The position numbers were made by a program, and so were the translations under genes. Below the pieces are notes generated by a model that saw only the letters and a list, made by a program, of their open reading frames with translations, did not search any database and was not told the DNA's origin. This document shows positions 1 through 9,628 of a stretch of DNA of 59,116 nucleotides, piece by piece; within the stretch, counting starts at the first letter, position 1; every line of letters starts with the position of its first letter. This DNA is from an uncultured Clostridia bacterium (lineage in GTDB: Bacteria > Bacillota > Clostridia > TANB77 > CAG-508), in the NCBI GenBank assembly GCA_947594935.1, contig CANQEM010000008.1, forward strand, positions 1-59,116, given 5' to 3'.

Positions 1-35
1 AATTCTATTACAGTATGTGCAAATTTTGCATATAC

Positions 36-1064
36 TTAACTTTCGTTTAATTCTAAATTCTTTTTTTCTTCTTCTATCGCTTCAATTAATTCTTCTTCGG
101 TAGGTAAATTTAATTTGTATTCTGATGCAAATATAGTCTCATTGTTTTCTGGTAAAGTATACTTAACAACTGTTTTATTTTTATTAGTACTCAATAATAT
201 TCCAACAGTGGGATTTTCATCATTAGTTTTTATTTCTCTGTCATAATAATTAACATACATTTGCATTTGCCCTATATCTTGATGAGTTATTTTTCCTATT
301 TTTAAATCAATTATTACAAAACATTTCACTAATCTATTATAAAAAACTAAATCAGGGTAAAAATGATCTTCTTCAAGTGTTAATCTTACTTGATTTCCTA
401 CAAAACTAAATCCTTTACCTAGTTCTAATAAAAATTCTTTTAAATGTTCTAATATGTTCTTTTCTAAGTCACTTTCTAAATATGACGTATTTTCTTTAAT
501 ATCTAAAAATTCAAGTACAAAAGGATCTTTTACTAAATCTTTTCCTGTTTTTAATATCTGTCCCTTTTCAGCTAATTCTAATACTTTTTCTTTATTTTGT
601 GACAATGTTAATCTTTCATATAATAGTGAATCTCTTTGCCTTTGTAGTTCTCTAACACTCCATTTAGAATTAATACATTCATTTAAATAAAATTTTCTTT
701 TATTTTCTTCGTCTATTTTGATTAGTTCTAAATAATGTGACCAACTTAATTTGGCAGACACTGTCTTCCAAATTGGATACATTAAATAAAATTTTCTCAT
801 TGTTCTCAAATTTCTAGCTGAAAAACCTTTTCCAAATTCATTCGTAAGTTTTTCTGATAATTTTTGTAAAACAGCATCTCCATAGCTAGCTCGCTCATTT
901 CCTTGCTGAATTTCCATTATAATTTTTCCTATATTCCAATATAAATTAAGCATTTCTGTATTTACTACACTATATACTCTATTTCTACTGGTGTTTATTA
1001 AATCTCTAATTTCTTCAAAAATAGGATTTATATTCTTATCAATCAATGATAAATCATTTGACAT
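36..1064 (-). CDS. DUF1016/YhcG-type PDDEXK nuclease family protein
   Basis: 342 aa ORF; N-terminal 'INTSRNRVYSVVNTEMLNLYWNIGKII' and C-terminal 'VGNQVRLTLEEDHFYPDLVFYNRLVKCFVIIDLKIGKITHQDIGQM', typical of the YhcG family. Confidence 0.9.
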   Translation of the reverse strand: MSNDLSLIDKNINPIFEEIRDLINTSRNRVYSVVNTEMLNLYWNIGKIIMEIQQGNERASYGDAVLQKLSEKLTNEFGKGFSARNLRTMRKFYLMYPIWKTVSAKLSWSHYLELIKIDEENKRKFYLNECINSKWSVRELQRQRDSLLYERLTLSQNKEKVLELAEKGQILKTGKDLVKDPFVLEFLDIKENTSYLESDLEKNILEHLKEFLLELGKGFSFVGNQVRLTLEEDHFYPDLVFYNRLVKCFVIIDLKIGKITHQDIGQMQMYVNYYDREIKTNDENPTVGILLSTNKNKTVVKYTLPENNETIFASEYKLNLPTEEELIEAIEEEKKNLELNES

Positions 1065-1234
1065 TTGCTTTTTCCTTTCTTATTTTATATTTATATGAAT
1101 TGGATTATAATTTTTATTTAAAACTCCTTTATATTTTAGCATTTTTTAACAAAAAATACAAGGTCTTATTTTAATCGCAATACTTAAAAAAAGAAAACCA
1201 AAATATTAGATAAATTTTGGCTTTCTTTCTATTT

Positions 1235-2014
1235 TTATTTTAACCCCATCATAATCTTCTCTTTTAGGCTTAACTTTATTGGTATTGGTTCATCTACATC
1301 TAATTGATGGTTTTGCAATACTGCTTTTGGGTTGTCAGTTGTTAATTCTTTCAACTTTTCTTTTCCAACCACATCTTCTAATTCTCTTAATATCTCAGGA
1401 ATATGTGTATAAACTGAATTTTTTCTGTGAACATCACTTCCTAAGAAATGTATCATATTATTAGTCAAAAATTTTTTAACTATAATTTGTGCTTTTTTGC
1501 CATATTGGCCTATAATGCTTCCATAATTTGACTGCATATATACGCCTTTTTGAATTAAATCATAAATGAGTTCTGGTTCTTTTTGCACAAATGAATATCT
1601 TTCTGGATGAGCTAAAATTGGAATTAGTTCGTATTGTAGCATCTCATAAATTACATCATATAAATTCATAGGTTCTGCATTTAATGGCATTTCAAAAAGA
1701 ATATAATTTGTATCATTTATTGTTGATGCCTTTCCTTCTTGTAATAGCGAGATAATATTTTCTGAAAAATATATTTCACTTCCTAAATATAATTTTATAT
1801 TTGTCTTTTGTTCTTGTAGTTTTTCATATATTGCATTTATCCAAACTTCTCTCTCTGGTGCGTCTGTTTCATAATATCCTTCCATATAATGTGAAGTAGA
1901 AATAATAGCTTCAAAACCAGCTCTTTCTGCTTCGCGAATCATTTGGAAAGTATCCTCGATAGATTTTGCCCCATCATCAATATTTGGTAATATATGTGAG
2001 TGCATATCAATCAT
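1235..2014 (-). CDS. CpsB/YwqE-type tyrosine-protein phosphatase (PHP fold)
   Basis: 'MIDMHSHILPNIDDGAKSIEDTFQMIREAERAGFEAIISTSHY' and 'LAHPERY'; next to BY-kinase and Wzz genes. Confidence 0.92.
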   Translation of the reverse strand: MIDMHSHILPNIDDGAKSIEDTFQMIREAERAGFEAIISTSHYMEGYYETDAPEREVWINAIYEKLQEQKTNIKLYLGSEIYFSENIISLLQEGKASTINDTNYILFEMPLNAEPMNLYDVIYEMLQYELIPILAHPERYSFVQKEPELIYDLIQKGVYMQSNYGSIIGQYGKKAQIIVKKFLTNNMIHFLGSDVHRKNSVYTHIPEILRELEDVVGKEKLKELTTDNPKAVLQNHQLDVDEPIPIKLSLKEKIMMGLK

Positions 2015-2032
2015 AGTTAACGTCTCCTCTAA

Positions 2033-2965
2033 CTATTTTAAATTCTTTTTTTCTTGGTCTATATATTCATTTATTTGTTTTAAAATATCATTTGCTTTAT
2101 CAATTGTTGGTCCTTTTGCTTTTTCTGTTTTTGCAGATGGTTTTCTAAGTGCAACTGGTATATTATTCAATTCTGTTGAAGGTACTTTATTTGTTTTAGA
2201 TTGCTCTTTATTTTCCAAAATAGGAGCTTTCTTTTGAATAGGTGTAGATTTTTTTGGCTTATCATTGAATGCAGCTGAACTAGAACCATAATAGTATGAT
2301 TGTTCATATTTTTTTGATGACATTTCTACTTTGTTTAATACAATACCTGCTATTTTTCCTCCAACTTTTTCAATATTATCTGCAATTCTTTTTAAATCTT
2401 CTTTTTTAGTTTGATTTGATGCAGTAACAATAACAGTTGAATCAACCATTCTTGTTAATATTAAAGAGTCTGTAACCAATTGTGTTGGTGGTCCATCAAG
2501 TATAACAATATCAGATATTTGTTTTAAATCTTCAATTAAATTTATCATTGCTTCTGAAACTAGCAATTCTGATGGGTTTGGTGGTACATTTCCTGCTGGA
2601 ATAAGGAATAACCCTTCTACTTCTGTTGGTTTTAAATATTTTGCTAAATCTAATTCTCCATTTGCTTCACTATAATCTGCTAGATAGTTTGAAAGTCCTG
2701 GTTTTGGTGGTATTCCAAATATTTTGTATTGTCTACCTTTTCTCATATCAGCATCAACTACAACTACTTTCTTACCAGCTTGTGCAAAGGTAACTGCTAA
2801 GTTTGCAGATGTCCAGCTTTTCCCTTCACTTGGTAAAGTAGATGTTATTAAAAGTGTTTGTAATTTATTTCTATTATTCATAAATTGTATGTTTGTTCTT
2901 AATGTTCTGAATATTTCGGAAATAGTTGATTTTGGATCCTCATGTGTAATTAGTTCTTTTTTCAT
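2033..2965 (-). CDS. CpsD/YwqD-type BY-kinase, capsular/exopolysaccharide synthesis
   Basis: Walker A-like 'STLPSEGKSWTSANLAVTFAQAGKKVVVVDADMRKG' and Tyr-containing tail 'YEQSYYYGSS'. Confidence 0.93.
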   Translation of the reverse strand: MKKELITHEDPKSTISEIFRTLRTNIQFMNNRNKLQTLLITSTLPSEGKSWTSANLAVTFAQAGKKVVVVDADMRKGRQYKIFGIPPKPGLSNYLADYSEANGELDLAKYLKPTEVEGLFLIPAGNVPPNPSELLVSEAMINLIEDLKQISDIVILDGPPTQLVTDSLILTRMVDSTVIVTASNQTKKEDLKRIADNIEKVGGKIAGIVLNKVEMSSKKYEQSYYYGSSSAAFNDKPKKSTPIQKKAPILENKEQSKTNKVPSTELNNIPVALRKPSAKTEKAKGPTIDKANDILKQINEYIDQEKKNLK

Positions 2966-3687
2966 TATCTTCTACCTCCCTTAGCTTTTGTTTTGGTTTC
3001 TTGCATTGCTCCATACAATGGAATTGATACTAGAACTGGTATTGTATCAAATAGTTTTTCAATGTCATCTGTTGTTTTAACTGTTGTATCTAACATGTTT
3101 AGTATTAACACATATATAATTGCGGCAACTAAACCAATAAGCATAAACATGATTATATCTCTTACATGGTTTATGTTTGATGGTTTTGAATCAATTTCAG
3201 CCTCGTCAATAACTTGAACGTTTTCAATATTATATATTGCTTTTACTTTTTCAGAGAATACCTTTGTTATTTCATTTGCAATTTTAGCTGCATAAGCAGG
3301 GTTCTCATCTTTTACAGTTATTTCAATCAATTCAGTATCCTTAACAGAATTTACAGAAACACGATTTTTTAAATCATTTTCATTTACGTCGATTTGTAAA
3401 TTATTGATTACTTCTCTTAATACACTTTTTCTTTTTACTAGTTCACTATATGTAGAAACTAACTTTGAGTTAAGTGTTAAATCAGTTGTTGTAATAGTGT
3501 TAGTTTTATCTGCACCAGTATTTCCAGAAGATGCTAAGATAAGTGAAGTATATGAACTATATACTGGTGTTACAAAGCCAACAGTATATATTACTCCTAT
3601 AACTATAAAAATCAATGTGATTAAAATGATTTGCATCCTTTTGTTCCAAAAAATATTGAACAGTTCCTTTAAATCTAATTCTTCCAT
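2965..3687 (-). CDS. Wzz/CpsC-type chain length determinant protein
   Basis: Two TM segments flanking an extracellular domain ('VTPVYSSYTSLILAS'); overlaps the BY-kinase gene. Confidence 0.9.
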   Translation of the reverse strand: MEELDLKELFNIFWNKRMQIILITLIFIVIGVIYTVGFVTPVYSSYTSLILASSGNTGADKTNTITTTDLTLNSKLVSTYSELVKRKSVLREVINNLQIDVNENDLKNRVSVNSVKDTELIEITVKDENPAYAAKIANEITKVFSEKVKAIYNIENVQVIDEAEIDSKPSNINHVRDIIMFMLIGLVAAIIYVLILNMLDTTVKTTDDIEKLFDTIPVLVSIPLYGAMQETKTKAKGGRR

Positions 3688-3772
3688 TTGCTTCCTCCTA
3701 AGTTTATTTTCATACCATTAAATTATATCAGTTATATGTTTTTTTTTCAACATATTTTAGAAAAAAATATAA

Positions 3773-3813
3773 AAAACTCCAATTATTAAGTATTTCTTAA
3801 CAATTGGAGTTTT
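3773..3813. terminator. hairpin terminator between membrane protein gene and EPS operon
   Basis: aaaactccaatt...aattggagtttt inverted repeat with flanking A/T runs. Confidence 0.7.
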
Positions 3814-3815
3814 AG

Positions 3816-4667
3816 TTATTCTTCTTCGGAATGTTTATAAGCTTTTTTATACTTTTTTATATTATGTAATAAATTTGCTAATATAATCGTAATAATTCCG
3901 ACAACTAGTAAAACAATTCCATAGTTCATTATACTTTGCAATATTTCTGACACAATATTTCTTAATGTTCCAGACATAGCATCATTTAAAATAGAAATTG
4001 CTTGTACATTTATTTTCGCATTTGTAAACAAATTTACTACTATTAAAAATGTTCCTGTTGCAAGACATGACATAGCTGAAAAAGTAAATATTCGATAAAC
4101 TCTTTTTAATGTTATTAAAACTAACATAATTGCACATACCGCAACTAATACTAAAATTGCTTTTTTAACTAATTCTACAAAACTGAAAATTTTATGATAT
4201 ATAGAATTTACATCTTTTTCAATACCGAAATGCAAAATTGTATTTGTATATTCTTTTGTTATAGTATTAACAAAAGTTTCAATTGCAGTTTTTTGTGAAG
4301 AATTTAATTTTACATTTTTTAAAGATTCATCAATATTGCTGTTTAATTTTTCTTTTATTTCATCGCCTGTTATTTCTTCACCTACGCCGTTATATATATG
4401 ACTAATAATTGATTTTGTGTCTTCCTTAATTTTTTCTTCTGATACGATATTTTCTAGCACTGATTCATCTAATCCAGATTGATAAATATAATTTTCAAAA
4501 TTAGATTGTACATCTTTATAAATATTTGCATAATAGCCTGTTTCATCTAATTTGCTTAATACATATTTTTCATTTAATATAGTAGAAGAAATTATAGACA
4601 CAAAAATTAGAATAATCAATGCCATTGCTAATACTGCTGATAATATATATCTTATGACTTGTTTCAT
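3816..4667 (-). CDS. Membrane protein of unknown function (four predicted TM segments)
   Basis: 283 aa ORF with N-terminal TM, extracellular domain and three further hydrophobic segments. Confidence 0.75.
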   Translation of the reverse strand: MKQVIRYILSAVLAMALIILIFVSIISSTILNEKYVLSKLDETGYYANIYKDVQSNFENYIYQSGLDESVLENIVSEEKIKEDTKSIISHIYNGVGEEITGDEIKEKLNSNIDESLKNVKLNSSQKTAIETFVNTITKEYTNTILHFGIEKDVNSIYHKIFSFVELVKKAILVLVAVCAIMLVLITLKRVYRIFTFSAMSCLATGTFLIVVNLFTNAKINVQAISILNDAMSGTLRNIVSEILQSIMNYGIVLLVVGIITIILANLLHNIKKYKKAYKHSEEE

Positions 4668-4684
4668 ATCTTTTCTCCCTTCTT

Positions 4685-5305
4685 CTATTTAACTAGTTCT
4701 GCATACACTACATATCTCTGTGTTGCATATCCTATATTATTAAATGGATAACATGTATAAACCATTAAAATTTCTTTATCATCTTGTATTGGAAGTTTAT
4801 CTGTTTCTGTTTCTTTTACTATTTGCATATCATAAATTTTATAAGTATATTCACCATAAGTTGTTTTTAAAGTGATTGTATCATTTTTTTGCAATTCTGA
4901 AAATCTACGGAACATATTTACAAAATTATGCCCCATAAGAATTATTGAGCCACCTTCACCTGGAAAATATCCTAATGGTGATTGACCTATTCCTGTTTTT
5001 AACAGATTTAATTCATCACCATAGTATAAAGGTAAATTAACATCAATTCGAGGAATTTCTATTGTTCCATATTGAGTTCCATATTCTGGATAATTTTCAA
5101 TTACATTGTCTTCACTGATAGTTGTTGGTGGTAACTCTTTTTTCTCTTTTGTTATTGCATATCTGCTAACTGTTACTACTGCTTCATCTATCTCAGCCCC
5201 TAAAAATAGATAAATTGATAATAAAATAGCCCCAGTAAAGCATAAAGCAACTATTATGTTAATAATAGTTGCTTTTATTGTTTTTTCAAAAACTTTCTTA
5301 CGCAT
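4685..5305 (-). CDS. Sortase (class D-like)
   Basis: N-terminal TM, 'GTIEIPRIDVNLPLYYG', 'LMGHNF', catalytic 'VYTCYPF...TQRYVVYAE'. Confidence 0.88.
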   Translation of the reverse strand: MRKKVFEKTIKATIINIIVALCFTGAILLSIYLFLGAEIDEAVVTVSRYAITKEKKELPPTTISEDNVIENYPEYGTQYGTIEIPRIDVNLPLYYGDELNLLKTGIGQSPLGYFPGEGGSIILMGHNFVNMFRRFSELQKNDTITLKTTYGEYTYKIYDMQIVKETETDKLPIQDDKEILMVYTCYPFNNIGYATQRYVVYAELVK

Positions 5306-5813
5306 TAGCTAGTTTTCTTCTTGCTACGAAAATTGTAGCTAGGGCTAAAACTGCGATTGAAGAAACAACTAAAACTGAGTTCATTTCATTACCTGTGTAA
5401 ACTAATTTACCGTTTTCGAAAGTTAAACTAGCAAGTAGTTTTCCATCTTTTGAAAGATAAATTTTTCCAGCTTTGAATTCAACATCGCATCCAACTTCTG
5501 CTGCAATTCTATTTGCAATTGATACTAATTCAGCTTTTTGATCTGCTGTTAGTTCTGTTGGGTCTGTAACACCAGCTTTAACCATAACATCTTCAGCTTC
5601 TTTTGCTGCTGCTAAGATTTTTTCTGCTGTTGCATCATCAGCTACACCGATTTCTTTGATTTCTCTTTCAATAATAGCTTTTGATACTCCATATTTTTCT
5701 CCAATGGCATAAAGTTCATCTGCTAATGTTGCAGTTGTTACAGCACTTACCATTGTTGTAGCTAATGCTACTAGCATTACAAATAAAATTGTAATTGAAA
5801 TTAGTTTTTTCAT
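5298..5813 (-). CDS. DUF1002-like secreted protein with C-terminal sorting-like signal (LVYTG)
   Basis: Signal peptide; 'LVYTGNEMNSVLVVSSIAVLALATIFVARRKLANA' resembles LPxTG-hydrophobic-positive tail. Confidence 0.6.
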   Translation of the reverse strand: MKKLISITILFVMLVALATTMVSAVTTATLADELYAIGEKYGVSKAIIEREIKEIGVADDATAEKILAAAKEAEDVMVKAGVTDPTELTADQKAELVSIANRIAAEVGCDVEFKAGKIYLSKDGKLLASLTFENGKLVYTGNEMNSVLVVSSIAVLALATIFVARRKLANA

Positions 5814-5899
5814 TTTAAAACTCCTCCTTTTGTTTAAACTATTGCCATTATACCACTTATTTTTTTATTATGCAATAGTTTTTTAAAAAAAATTTTTAT

Positions 5900-6715
5900 T
5901 TATTTGATTTTAATTGTTTTATATCGGATAAGTGCGAAAATTCCGATACCTAATACAATTAAAAATGTAATAACTATGAAATTTGATATTCCACTATATG
6001 GTAAAGTTGTTACTGCTTTTTTCTGATCAGGTTGTTTACTCTGTTGTGTCTGTGTTTGAGTAGGTGTTTTACCTAAGTCTTGATATTCATCAGCTTTTTG
6101 TTCTGGTGTTGGTGTAGGGTCTGGGTCTTGTGTAGTTGTTCCACCTGCTGGCTCGCCTGTTTCTGCTGCTTTTTCTATTGTAATTGTTGCTGATTTATTT
6201 ACTGTAATATCAACATCTCCATCATCACCTAAATTAAAGTTATTCAATTTAAATGTTCCAGATGTTTCTGGTTCCAAACCTTCTTTTAATGTTAAGGTAA
6301 TTTTAGCAATTACAGTATTTGATTTTGCTGAATCTGTTTCTAATGTATATTTAGTTCCTTGTCCATGTGCAGACCAACCGTTTTGACCTTCAATATCTAC
6401 TTTGCTAAACATACTATCATCATATTCAACATCAAATGAAGCAGCAAGTACAGTACTTTCTTCAACTCCAACAAAGTTTCCTAATGATAAAGTTAGTTCT
6501 ACTGTTGTTGCATCTTGTTTTATAGTTTTATTTCCATCTAAATTGATTTCTATATTAGCAGTATCTGCATTTACAGTATTGCAAATTCCAAATAAATTTA
6601 ATATTATTACAAATATAATAGAAAAAATTATTAGTCTTTTTTGCATTGTTCTAACTCCTTTCTGAAAATTTACATTTTCTGATTTTATTTTAACACTAAT
6701 TACGTTTTTCGACAA
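5900..6715 (-). CDS. Cohesin-like domain surface protein with LPYSG sorting signal
   Basis: Signal peptide, cohesin-type beta domain ('AASFDVEYDDSMFSKVDIEG...'), Pro/Thr linker, 'TTLPYSGISNFIVITFLIVLGIGIFALIRYKTIKIK'. Confidence 0.72.
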   Translation of the reverse strand: MSKNVISVKIKSENVNFQKGVRTMQKRLIIFSIIFVIILNLFGICNTVNADTANIEINLDGNKTIKQDATTVELTLSLGNFVGVEESTVLAASFDVEYDDSMFSKVDIEGQNGWSAHGQGTKYTLETDSAKSNTVIAKITLTLKEGLEPETSGTFKLNNFNLGDDGDVDITVNKSATITIEKAAETGEPAGGTTTQDPDPTPTPEQKADEYQDLGKTPTQTQTQQSKQPDQKKAVTTLPYSGISNFIVITFLIVLGIGIFALIRYKTIKIK

Positions 6716-6866
6716 TAGTTTTTTGTTTAAAATTTTGTTACAAAAACATTACAATAATATTACATGGATATTTTTGAAAATTTATGAAAAATACTAGACA
6801 AATTTTTATCTTTTATGATATGATATTATAAAATCAAAGGATAAAACTTTCTAGGAGGTTATTATA

Positions 6867-7310
6867 ATGTTAATGAAAATTGAAAAATTTTTAGCAGTAT
6901 TTGCTATTTTATTGATGATTATATCAATATTCACAAATGTTTTTGCAGCATCAGATTCTATTGATATGGCTAGTGAACTTTTTGGAAATACTACTCCTGC
7001 TGAAACAGAGGGAGCCAATGAAGTTCAAGAAAATCCAGAAGCAGAAGAAAGTTCAGATGAAACTCAGGAATCAAATACAAATACAAATTCCTCATCAACA
7101 AACACATCTACAAGTAATCAAACATCAAACTCTACTTCTTTTGATAATTATACTGGTGTTTCTGATTCTTCTACTGAAACCACATCTGTTTCAAATTATG
7201 TTCCGGACTCTGGTTTGAATTTAGCCAATATTTTAAATATCTTGCTAATTGTTGTTGGAGTATTGTTAATCTTATTAGCTATCGCAATTTTGATTAAATT
7301 AAATAAATAA
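6867..7310 (+). CDS. Small Ser/Thr/Glu-rich surface protein with VPDSG + TM tail
   Basis: RBS taggagg, signal peptide, low-complexity middle, 'YVPDSGLNLANILNILLIVVGVLLILLAIAILIKLNK'. Confidence 0.7.
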   Translation: MLMKIEKFLAVFAILLMIISIFTNVFAASDSIDMASELFGNTTPAETEGANEVQENPEAEESSDETQESNTNTNSSSTNTSTSNQTSNSTSFDNYTGVSDSSTETTSVSNYVPDSGLNLANILNILLIVVGVLLILLAIAILIKLNK

Positions 7311-7316
7311 TGTTTT

Positions 7317-7349
7317 AGTCCAAAAAATTTCATTTTTTTGGACTTTTTT
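7317..7349 (+). terminator. Rho-independent terminator
   Basis: agtccaaaaaattt...ttttttggact followed by T-run. Confidence 0.75.
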
Positions 7350-7442
7350 CTTTTTATTGCTTTATCTTTATTTTTTTGTATGTATATTTTTTTACAATTT
7401 TTTTATACTAATAATATACATTAAAAAAAGGAGGATAATTTT

Positions 7443-7838
7443 ATGTACAAAAAATTATTTGCTATAATTACTATTATTACAATTGCAGTATTTTCCTTTT
7501 CTATTGTTTTAGCTGCTGACGACGACATGTTAAAAGATGTTACAAATGATGTAAGAGATGCTGTTGGCGGTGCAGAAAATACAATTGAAAATGGAGCAAG
7601 AGACATTTCAAATACTGCAAAAGATATGACAAACACTAACTCTGGCAATAATGCAGGTTCTGAAAATACGAATTCTTACACAGCAACAAGAACATCTAGT
7701 GAAGGTACAAGCACATTTTTAGGTATGGGACCAACTGCATGGACTTGGCTAATAATCGGCATTGCTGCTATTGCTATTGTTGCATTAGTTTGGTATTATG
7801 GAACACAAATAAATAATACTAATATCAATAGAGATTAG
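7443..7838 (+). CDS. Secreted/membrane-anchored protein of unknown function
   Basis: RBS aaaaggagg; signal peptide and C-terminal TM 'TAWTWLIIGIAAIAIVALVWYYG'. Confidence 0.7.
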   Translation: MYKKLFAIITIITIAVFSFSIVLAADDDMLKDVTNDVRDAVGGAENTIENGARDISNTAKDMTNTNSGNNAGSENTNSYTATRTSSEGTSTFLGMGPTAWTWLIIGIAAIAIVALVWYYGTQINNTNINRD

Positions 7839-7842
7839 TTTT

Positions 7843-7875
7843 TGCAGAAGTTATTTCAATAACTTCTGCTTTTTA
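7843..7875 (+). terminator. Rho-independent terminator
   Basis: gcagaagttatttcaataacttctgcttttt. Confidence 0.85.
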
Positions 7876-7933
7876 TTTGCACTTATTTAAAATTCATGAT
7901 ATACTTTAAAAAAAGTACAAAGGAGTTTTTTTA

Positions 7934-8389
7934 GTGAATACAAAATTGATTTGTAAAAATTCAACCGCATATCATAATTATAATATTGAAGATAAAATTG
8001 AAGCTGGCATTGTTTTGTCAGGCACAGAAATTAAATCAATAAGAAGTGGTAGTGTTAATTTAAAAGATTCTTATGCTATTATTAAAAAAGGCGAGGTTTT
8101 TGTTGTTGGAATGCACATTAGCCCTTATGAAAATGGCAATATTTTTAACAAAGACCCTTTACGTGATAGGAAATTGCTTTTAAATAAACGTGAAATACAA
8201 AAATTGATTGGCTTAACAAAGCAAAAAGGTTATAGTTTAGTTCCTGTTTGCTTATATTTCAAGGGCAATCTTGTAAAAATGGAGCTTGGTATTGGTAAAG
8301 GTAAAAAGTTATATGACAAACGCCAAGAATTAGCAAAAAAAGATGCTGAAAGGCAAATCGCCCGTCAGCAATCAATTAAAAACATTTAG
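7934..8389 (+). CDS. smpB: SsrA-binding protein SmpB
   Basis: '[40 protein letters not shown]' and '[21 protein letters not shown]'; GTG start after aaaggag. Confidence 0.97.
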   Translation: MNTKLICKNSTAYHNYNIEDKIEAGIVLSGTEIKSIRSGSVNLKDSYAIIKKGEVFVVGMHISPYENGNIFNKDPLRDRKLLLNKREIQKLIGLTKQKGYSLVPVCLYFKGNLVKMELGIGKGKKLYDKRQELAKKDAERQIARQQSIKNI

Positions 8390-9328
8390 TTACGCTTTAT
8401 TAGCAGAGCCAAAAACATCAATCATTTTATGTTTTACTGTTTCTTTTATCAACTCTCTTGCATTTCCTAGATATTTCCTTGGATCAAAAGCATTTGGTTC
8501 TTCTGCAAAAGTTTTACGAATTCCAGCAGTCATTGCTAATCTTAAATCTGTATCTACATTTATTTTAGATACTCCTGATATACTAGCTTCATGTAAGATT
8601 TCATCTGGCACACCTTTTGCTCCTGGAATATCTCCACCATATTTATTACATGTTTCGACCAATTCTGGTATTACTGTTGATGCTCCATGTAGCACAATTG
8701 GTGTATTAGGAATTCGGTCTTTTATTTGTTTTAAAATATCAAATCTAAGTTTTGCTTCTCCTTTGAATTTATATGCTCCATGGCTTGTGCCTATTGCAAT
8801 TGCTAAGGAATCACAACCTGTTCTCTTTACAAATTCTTCTGCTTGTGCTGGGTCTGTGTACATTGCATCAGAGCTTGCAACATTAACGTCATCTTCAATT
8901 CCTGCTAATTTTCCAAGTTCTGCTTCTACAACTACTCCCTTGCTGTGAGCATATTCAACAACTTGTTTTGTTAAACGAACATTTTCTTCAAAATCATATT
9001 TTGAACCATCTATCATTACAGATGAAAAGCCATTATCAATACACATCTTAGCTGTTTCAAAATCTGGTCCGTGGTCTAAGTGCATAGCTATTGGTATATT
9101 GGGATATTGCTCTGTGGCAGCTTCTAACATTTTCATTAAATAATTTACTCTTGCATATTTTATAGCACTTGATGATGCTTGTAAAATAACTGGCGAATTA
9201 CATTCTGCTGCTGCATCTACAATTCCTTGTAAAATCTCTAAATTGTTGATATTAAAAGCTCCAATTGCAAAAGCTTCTTTCATTGATTTTTCAAACATTT
9301 CCTTTGTTGTAACTAACATTTTAATCAC
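8390..9328 (-). CDS. fba: Class II fructose-1,6-bisphosphate aldolase
   Basis: 'AFNINNLEILQGIVDAAAECNSPVILQASSSA', 'AMHLDHGPDFE', 'GTSHGAYKFKGE', 'IVLHGAST'. Confidence 0.96.
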   Translation of the reverse strand: MIKMLVTTKEMFEKSMKEAFAIGAFNINNLEILQGIVDAAAECNSPVILQASSSAIKYARVNYLMKMLEAATEQYPNIPIAMHLDHGPDFETAKMCIDNGFSSVMIDGSKYDFEENVRLTKQVVEYAHSKGVVVEAELGKLAGIEDDVNVASSDAMYTDPAQAEEFVKRTGCDSLAIAIGTSHGAYKFKGEAKLRFDILKQIKDRIPNTPIVLHGASTVIPELVETCNKYGGDIPGAKGVPDEILHEASISGVSKINVDTDLRLAMTAGIRKTFAEEPNAFDPRKYLGNARELIKETVKHKMIDVFGSANKA

Positions 9329-9384
9329 TCTCCTTGCGACTATTTTAACATAGTTTTTAAAAAAAAGGTAGAGTTTTTTGAAAT

Positions 9385-9555
9385 TTAATTATTATTTTGA
9401 TATTCGTAGCTTGAGCACATTGATTCATCTGGTGTTTTTGTGTTGCAATCTTGCATTGGTGATACTTTAATTGATTTTAAAGTACACATTTTTTGATTTT
9501 CATTATTAAATCTGCATGTTTCAACTGTGCAGTGAATTTTTTGATTTCCTTCCAT
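9385..9555 (-). CDS. DUF1540-like small Cys-rich protein (not in supplied ORF track)
   Basis: Translated by eye: MEGNQKIHCTVETCRFNNENQKMCTLKSIKVSPMQDCNTKTPDESMCSSYEYQNNN*; ggga(t)-type RBS upstream. Confidence 0.82.
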   Translation of the reverse strand: MEGNQKIHCTVETCRFNNENQKMCTLKSIKVSPMQDCNTKTPDESMCSSYEYQNNN

Positions 9556-9628
9556 TTTATCATCCCTTTCTTTATACTAGTTATATTATGCTCAATTTTG
9601 AGTTTAAATATACTAGTTAGGGACGATT

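Noticed and set aside
36-1064. DUF1016 nuclease as part of a defence island
   Set aside because: Lies at the window edge with no restriction-modification or other defence genes visible next to it.
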